Source of the DNA: Candidatus Woesebacteria bacterium
Lineage (GTDB): Bacteria > Patescibacteriota > Microgenomatia > UBA8517 > UBA10165
Direction: 5' to 3'
NCBI GenBank assembly: GCA_002686465.1
Contig: NZCP01000009.1
Location: 1-26,379 of the forward strand
Length of the DNA stretch: 26,379 bases
The position numbers and the translations under genes were made by a program. This document shows, piece after piece, positions 22,088 to 26,379 of this stretch. Position 1 is the first letter of the stretch; each line of letters begins with the position of its first letter. Below the pieces are notes generated by a model, which was not told where the DNA came from, did no database searches, and saw nothing but the letters and a program-made list of their open reading frames with translations.

Positions 22088-23038
22088 CTAAATTAACCCC
22101 ATTTGTCCATTGTCCTTCTTTCCTTGCCTCGGCGAAACTTTAGTTGAGACGGGTTGGTCTTTTCCACTTATCCTAGTTATCAAACTCCGAAATCCAAACT
22201 CTTGCAACTTCTCAATAAACTTCTCGTTCTTTGCTAAATCGGGCAACTTTGCTTTTTTAAGGTTCAGCTTAACTGGTGCGTCTGTTCTTATCTTTGCTAA
22301 ATCTTGGGAAAGAAAAGCTGATTCGCGTCCATCTTTAAGCTTACCTGCCACATTATCCCCCATTGTCCAACCCTTGCTACCTAGTGCCTCATAAATCCTC
22401 TCTAGAGTTTTATACTTTTCCAAAAGTGTTGTGGCCGTCTTTGGCCCAACACCCGGAACTCCTGGATAGTTATCGGAAGAATCCCCAATTAAAGCCTTGT
22501 AATCAACAATTTGGGATGGTTTCACCCCCATATATTCTTTCACCTCTTTTTCATCAAACAGCCTTGCCTCAGAAATTCCCCTAATTGGTGTATATACTTT
22601 CACCTTTTTGTTTACTAATTGAAGTATATCCCGATCACCGGTAACAATTACTACGTTAGTACCCTTCTGCTTTCCTGCTTGTTTTGCAAGTGTTCCGATA
22701 ACATCGTCTGCCTCAAATCTCTCGGAAGTATAGGCGGGAAGGCCAGAGGATTTAACAACCTCGTGGACGAGTTCTATCTGGGAGCTTAAATCCTCCTCCA
22801 TTGGAGGTCTATGTGCCTGATACGCAATATAGGCCTCATGTCTGAATGTTGGAATGGGAAGATCAAAGGTTACGGCAAAATGCGTTGGTTTGAGCTCGGA
22901 GATCACACGAAGAAGCATAGAAACAAACCCATATACAGCGTTGGTTTGCTGCCCTGTTCGATTGGTCAAAACCGGAAGTGCATGGTATGCCCTGTGGATT
23001 ATCGCGTGACCGTCAATGAGGATTAATTTTTTGCTCAC
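22088..23038 (-). CDS. stand-alone 5'-3' exonuclease (PolA N-terminal domain-like FEN)
   Basis: A 316-residue flap nuclease that can remove RNA primers and 5' flaps. It has the acidic metal-binding residues LIDGHAIIHRAYHA, FEADDVIGTLA and VTGDRDILQLV, and the helix-3-turn-helix DNA-binding segment DYKALIGDSSDNYPGVPGVG. It ends before any polymerase domain, with a basic tail (KVSPRQGKKDNG). It starts with GTG. Together with the ligase at 10254 the window encodes the two last steps of Okazaki-fragment processing. Confidence 0.93.
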   Translation of the reverse strand: MSKKLILIDGHAIIHRAYHALPVLTNRTGQQTNAVYGFVSMLLRVISELKPTHFAVTFDLPIPTFRHEAYIAYQAHRPPMEEDLSSQIELVHEVVKSSGLPAYTSERFEADDVIGTLAKQAGKQKGTNVVIVTGDRDILQLVNKKVKVYTPIRGISEARLFDEKEVKEYMGVKPSQIVDYKALIGDSSDNYPGVPGVGPKTATTLLEKYKTLERIYEALGSKGWTMGDNVAGKLKDGRESAFLSQDLAKIRTDAPVKLNLKKAKLPDLAKNEKFIEKLQEFGFRSLITRISGKDQPVSTKVSPRQGKKDNGQMGLI

Positions 23039-23048
23039 TCTGAGGTTA

Positions 23049-23054
23049 ATTTTA
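23049..23054 (-). promoter_or_regulatory. candidate -10 element, exonuclease gene
   Basis: TAAAAT lies 10 nt before the GTG at 23038 in the 23-nt gap after ftsH. Weak, but the spacing matches other promoters in this window. Confidence 0.3.
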
Positions 23055-23061
23055 ACAGAAC

Positions 23062-24981
23062 TTACGACTTTAATGCAGCGAATGCGGGATGAATTGTAGA
23101 GCGCTTCCCAACAAGTTTTTCAAATTCATCTCGCTCTAGCGTCTCCTTGTCGATAAGACTATCCGCAACTTTTGTTAGGGCTCTCTTTGTCTTTTTCAAG
23201 ATTTTGACTGCCTCAATATAGCAAACATCTATAATTTTTTGCACCTCTTCATCAATCTTATCTTGCATACTTGGACTAACTTGAGATTGACCTCCAAAAA
23301 GACTTCTCCCAAAATCAGTCGGGTCGCCAACACTTCTCCCCCAATTAACAGGCCCAAGCTTGCTCATACCAAAGTCAGCAACCATGTGCCGTGCAAGGTT
23401 AGTTGCTTGGTCAATATCACTTGCAGCTCCTGTTGTCATCTCGCTAAACTCCATCTGCTCTGCAGCACGTCCGCCAAGTAGCGCAGTAATTTGCTCAAGA
23501 AGGTGGGTGCGTGTTTCGTGCGATCGATCGGTAGCAGGAGTAATAAGCGTATGTCCCAAACTCATCCCTCGGGCAACAATAGAGACTCTGTGAACCGGGT
23601 CCGTGTGAGCAAGAACATGGGCAACTAAAGCATGGCCTGCCTCGTGGTATGCAGTAATCTTTTTGTCCTCTTTTGACTGGATTTTATTTCTAGCAGGCCC
23701 GAGTTTAACCTTAGTTGCCGCTTCCTCAAGATCTTTCATTCCAACACTTTTCTTGCTATCCCTGGCTGCCAAAATCGCTGCCTCATTAAGCATATTTTCA
23801 AGATCTGCCCCCGAAAATCCAACAGTGCGGGAGGCCACCCTATCCCAATCAATACTTCTTGCAAACTTTTTACCGGTTGCATGAATTTTAAGAATTGCCT
23901 CACGCCCTTCTTTGTCTGGCATATCAAGAATGACCCGACGATCAAAGCGGCCGGGCCTGAGAAGTGCTGGGTCTAAAAGATCACCTCTGTTTGTCGCTGC
24001 AATAACAAGAACGTTGTCGTTAGGAGTAAATCCATCCATCTCAACCAATATCTGGTTTAAAGTTTGCTCTCGCTCATCGTGTCCTCCGGCAAGGCCAAAA
24101 CCACGCTGGCGCCCTATCGCGTCAATTTCGTCGATAAAAATAATAGAAGGGGCAGCCTTTTTTGCATTGGCAAAAAGATCGCGGACACGGCTTGCCCCAA
24201 CTCCTACCAACATCTCCATGAATTCTGAGCCCGCCATTGAGAAAAATGGAGCTTTTGCCTCCCCTGCAACGGCGCGCGCAAGAAGAGTTTTCCCAACACC
24301 TGCTGGCCCAAAAAGAAGGACACCTTTAGGCGTCCTTGCACCAATTGATTTGTATTTTCCAGGATTTTTCAAAAAGTCGACAACCTCTTCTAGTTCCTTT
24401 TTAGCTTCATCTACTCCTGCAACATTGCCGAAATTAATTTTTTGTTTCGCCTTCGGTGCTATTTTTGCACCCGATTTTCCAAAAGAAAAAATCGAATCTT
24501 GAGCACCTCTGGCCTGCCGAAAGATGAAAAAGAAGAATGCCCCTATGAGAAGCAGCGGCAAAAGAATCCCTAAAACATCAACCACAACACGAGAAAAGAA
24601 ACTATCCTCGACTGTAAATGGAACACCTGCTGGATCAATATTTGCCGCCTCAAGAATTTTGGTAAAACTTTCGCTGGTCTCCTTAATCGCAATTTTTTCC
24701 TCGCTGCTTCCTTTATAAGTAATAGTAAGCCGGTCGTCTGCGACCTTAATGTTCTCAATTTTTTCTTCTTTAATGTCCGTCAAAACTTGGGGAAGCGGAA
24801 GTTTTTCTTGTCCTGGGCGAACAGTATTTAGAGAAAAAAGGAGTGGTCCTAGGAAAAAGAGAGCAAAAAGGATAAGTAAAATAGTTCTCAAGTTGAGTTG
24901 GAACTTCAACTGGAACTTACGTTTAATATTCTTTGTGTTTAAAGGGTTCTTTTGGATTTTTTGTTTTTTTCTGCCTGCCAT
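23062..24981 (-). CDS. ftsH: ATP-dependent zinc metalloprotease FtsH
   Basis: A membrane-anchored AAA+ hexameric protease that degrades misfolded membrane and selected cytoplasmic proteins. It has a basic N-terminus and two membrane segments (about 31-51 and 132-154) around a short extracytoplasmic domain. The Walker A GPAGVGKT (225-232) differs from the usual GPPGTGKT. The pore region is FMEMLVGVG, the Walker B IIFIDEID (280-287), the zinc site HEAGH (446-450), and a downstream Asp lies in TTGAASDIDQAT. Its 639 residues match E. coli FtsH (644). The promoter gives a leader of about 10 nt without Shine-Dalgarno. Confidence 0.97.
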   Translation of the reverse strand: MAGRKKQKIQKNPLNTKNIKRKFQLKFQLNLRTILLILFALFFLGPLLFSLNTVRPGQEKLPLPQVLTDIKEEKIENIKVADDRLTITYKGSSEEKIAIKETSESFTKILEAANIDPAGVPFTVEDSFFSRVVVDVLGILLPLLLIGAFFFFIFRQARGAQDSIFSFGKSGAKIAPKAKQKINFGNVAGVDEAKKELEEVVDFLKNPGKYKSIGARTPKGVLLFGPAGVGKTLLARAVAGEAKAPFFSMAGSEFMEMLVGVGASRVRDLFANAKKAAPSIIFIDEIDAIGRQRGFGLAGGHDEREQTLNQILVEMDGFTPNDNVLVIAATNRGDLLDPALLRPGRFDRRVILDMPDKEGREAILKIHATGKKFARSIDWDRVASRTVGFSGADLENMLNEAAILAARDSKKSVGMKDLEEAATKVKLGPARNKIQSKEDKKITAYHEAGHALVAHVLAHTDPVHRVSIVARGMSLGHTLITPATDRSHETRTHLLEQITALLGGRAAEQMEFSEMTTGAASDIDQATNLARHMVADFGMSKLGPVNWGRSVGDPTDFGRSLFGGQSQVSPSMQDKIDEEVQKIIDVCYIEAVKILKKTKRALTKVADSLIDKETLERDEFEKLVGKRSTIHPAFAALKS

Positions 24982-24998
24982 GACTACAACAAGGATGA

Positions 24999-25004
24999 AT
25001 TATA
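24999..25004 (-). promoter_or_regulatory. -10 element, ftsH
   Basis: TATAAT lies 17 nt before the ATG at 24981. TTTAAA about 17 nt upstream is a possible -35. It is back to back with the plus promoter at 25039. Confidence 0.55.
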
Positions 25005-25038
25005 GCACAATCGATTTCTGTTTTAAACCTAACTTTGG

Positions 25039-25044
25039 TATAAT
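25039..25044 (+). promoter_or_regulatory. extended -10 element, gene at 25053
   Basis: TGGTATAAT is an extended -10 whose TATAAT ends 8 nt before the ATG, predicting a leaderless mRNA. The -35 position (TTCTGT) is poor, as often seen with extended -10 promoters. Confidence 0.6.
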
Positions 25045-25052
25045 TATAGGGT

Positions 25053-25919
25053 ATGGGCCACAAAGAGGGGTTGTTAAGATATTCCAGACGTTGGCTTCTT
25101 AGAACTGCGTTGCTTACCGCACCAGCTGTGCCTGCATGTAAAGTTGTTGAAAATCTACAGCCTGCAGAACGGGCCATGTCTGTGGATGAAGAAATCATAC
25201 AAAAAGAGATTCAACGTTTGGGAATCCGTCTAAACCAAGCCGAAACCGAGCGCTGGCAACGCTTTGGACACAACCGATCTGTGAACAAACTATCAATAGA
25301 CGAAACAACGGTTCAAGAAAGATTGCGACGTGTAGATACTACCCTTGGGCTTATGCAGCAATCTGAGAATCCACATTTAAAGGAGGCGGGAGACTTGCTT
25401 GTATCACAAAGTAGAGCGGGCGCTCTACGAGTCGGTATCTACCCTGCTATCGCTTCTCCTCAAGGAGTAGCTGCAATGGAAACATCAGTCCAACTGGAAA
25501 ATAATCAGTTGCATCACCATATCGCTATAGATGCTGGCGAAGTATTAAATAACTCAAGCGCTGTGACACTAGCTCTACAATTAACAGAAGCAGCAGAATT
25601 TGTCAAAACTGACCAGAAGTATCTAGACTCACTGCCGAACTCACTTACCTCACAAGAAAAGTGGCAGAAATATACAGAGCGCAAGAACGACCCAGAGGTA
25701 AGACTGGCCAGTGACGCACGTGCCGTGGGCAAAAGGGCACAAGCATATATATTCGCATATGGCCAAGGATGGCGTGGTGGCAGGAGTTTATCTCACGAGA
25801 CAGAAGCAGCAGTATTCATCCTTTCTGGGAGTGACATTGAGAGTCCTGCTTGGAGAAACTACATAAAAAGTGTAAGTCCAGAGGATATCAATCCTAAACC
25901 AGACCCATTGCAACTTTAA
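25053..25919 (+). CDS. hypothetical exported protein with twin-arginine-like signal
   Basis: 288 residues. The N-terminus YSRRWLLRTALLTAPAVPAC fits a Tat-type signal (SRRxLL) followed by a short hydrophobic stretch and Cys29, which could be a lipoprotein cysteine, although the lipobox is poor (Pro at -2). After a charged helical region (about 40-110) there is a compact domain (about 120-270). LALQLTEAAEFV is spaced like the active-site helix of a HExxH peptidase but has Gln and no His, and SDARAVGKRAQAYIFAYGQGW follows, so it might be an inactive peptidase relative; this is speculative. It is divergent from ftsH and its 3' end overlaps the convergent trpS by 26 bp. Confidence 0.65.
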   Translation: MGHKEGLLRYSRRWLLRTALLTAPAVPACKVVENLQPAERAMSVDEEIIQKEIQRLGIRLNQAETERWQRFGHNRSVNKLSIDETTVQERLRRVDTTLGLMQQSENPHLKEAGDLLVSQSRAGALRVGIYPAIASPQGVAAMETSVQLENNQLHHHIAIDAGEVLNNSSAVTLALQLTEAAEFVKTDQKYLDSLPNSLTSQEKWQKYTERKNDPEVRLASDARAVGKRAQAYIFAYGQGWRGGRSLSHETEAAVFILSGSDIESPAWRNYIKSVSPEDINPKPDPLQL

Positions 25920-26379
25920 CTTCTTGAAGAGTCTTTTGGGCCTCGTGTCTTGCCCTTTTTGCACCATCCTCAAGGATTTGATCAACTAACTTTGGCTGTT
26001 TCTCAAACTTTGCACGACGTTTACGGATAGGGTCTAAAAATTCATTTATTGCAACTACCAGTTTTTCTTTCACCTCAACATCCCCCACTTTCCCAGCTTT
26101 ATAGCGCTTCTTTAAATTTTCGACTTCCGCTTTGTTATCATTAAACGCTTCGTGGTAGGCAAAAACAGGATTGCCTTCAACAGTCCCTGGATCGGTTGGA
26201 TGAATCCTTTTTGGATCTGTATAAGCATTTTTTATTCTCTCTTCGACAGTCTTTTTCGAATCAGAAAGATAAATAACATTTCCTAGTGATTTGCCCATCT
26301 TGGGGTTCCCGTCGGTCCCCATTAGTTTGCCAACGCGGCCGACCAAACCCTTCGGCTCTGGAAAGATTTTCCGCCTAGC
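25894..26379 (-). CDS. trpS: tryptophanyl-tRNA synthetase, C-terminal part (runs off the window)
   Basis: This is the last 161 residues of a class I aminoacyl-tRNA synthetase that charges tRNA-Trp. FPEPKGLVGR, LMGTDGNPKMGKSLGN (KMSKS loop as KMGKS), HPTDPGTVEGNPVFAYHEAF and the C-terminal helical bundle (INEFLDPIRKRRAKFE) match TrpRS. The frame stays open to the window end at 26379, so the start, including the HIGH motif, lies outside. Its stop codon lies inside the 3' end of the convergent gene at 25053. Confidence 0.93.
   Translation of the reverse strand, partial: ARRKIFPEPKGLVGRVGKLMGTDGNPKMGKSLGNVIYLSDSKKTVEERIKNAYTDPKRIHPTDPGTVEGNPVFAYHEAFNDNKAEVENLKKRYKAGKVGDVEVKEKLVVAINEFLDPIRKRRAKFEKQPKLVDQILEDGAKRARHEAQKTLQEVKVAMGLV

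Noticed and set aside
23912..24502. 196-codon plus-strand frame
   Set aside because: It is antisense to the conserved AAA+ region of ftsH; its Arg/Ser/Pro-rich product looks like a mirror of a conserved gene.

Overview
The window looks like a chromosomal piece of a Candidate Phyla Radiation (Patescibacteria) bacterium. The 16S rRNA is short (about 1,480 nt) and carries CPR-type substitutions at primer sites. Genes are tightly packed with ATGA overlaps. Several families typical of CPR genomes occur: an archaeal-type ATP-dependent DNA ligase, a stand-alone 5'-3' exonuclease, small DsbA-like proteins, a DUF5654-like protein and a CvpA-CAP fusion. Placement near Microgenomates/Katanobacteria is only a guess. 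TGA is read as stop (ATGA overlaps between neighbouring genes), so the recoded UGA=Gly code of some CPR lineages is not used here.

Layout. 1-1634: a 16S rRNA gene on the minus strand with a structured trailer and an intrinsic terminator just after it, so no 23S/5S follows directly. 1635-2024: a region rich in dyads and repeats between the 16S and a plus-strand tRNA cluster. 2025-2334: tRNA-Glu, tRNA-Lys and tRNA-Gln, then an HEXXH protein whose ATG lies 4 nt past tRNA-Gln. 3055-6875: a minus-strand thiol-redox island with a membrane-anchored DsbA-like protein that appears circularly permuted, a thioredoxin reductase with a long Pro/Gly/Ala-rich N-terminal extension, thioredoxin, an unrecognised protein and a normally ordered membrane-anchored DsbA. 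6932-9058: an operon of Pth, a small helical protein, CvpA-CAP and an alkyltransferase. 9224-13751: a Na+/Ca2+-type exchanger, the ATP-dependent ligase, a small membrane protein with a Fic protein, and a DUF5654-like protein. 13760-16253: an operon of a nucleoside-deoxyribosyltransferase-like/RHH fusion, a polyprenyl synthase and an NAD(P)H-hydrate dehydratase. 16298-19167: an operon of a GreA-like factor, a dTMP-kinase-like protein, a Nudix-methyltransferase fusion and a CYTH protein. 19247-26379: a GNAT-like protein, RecF, a GT4 glycosyltransferase, the exonuclease, FtsH, a possible Tat-exported protein and the 3' part of TrpRS.

The strongest unusual signals are the DsbA-like protein at 3055-3831, whose two half-domains are in swapped order compared with the normal paralogue 2.3 kb away; a nucleoside-deoxyribosyltransferase-like domain that lacks its catalytic Glu and is joined to a ribbon-helix-helix-like tail; a four-gene operon combining nucleotide-kinase, degenerate Nudix, methyltransferase and CYTH domains under a Gre-like protein; and a repeated promoter layout in which a -10 hexamer sits 6-11 nt before the start codon, predicting many leaderless or nearly leaderless mRNAs.
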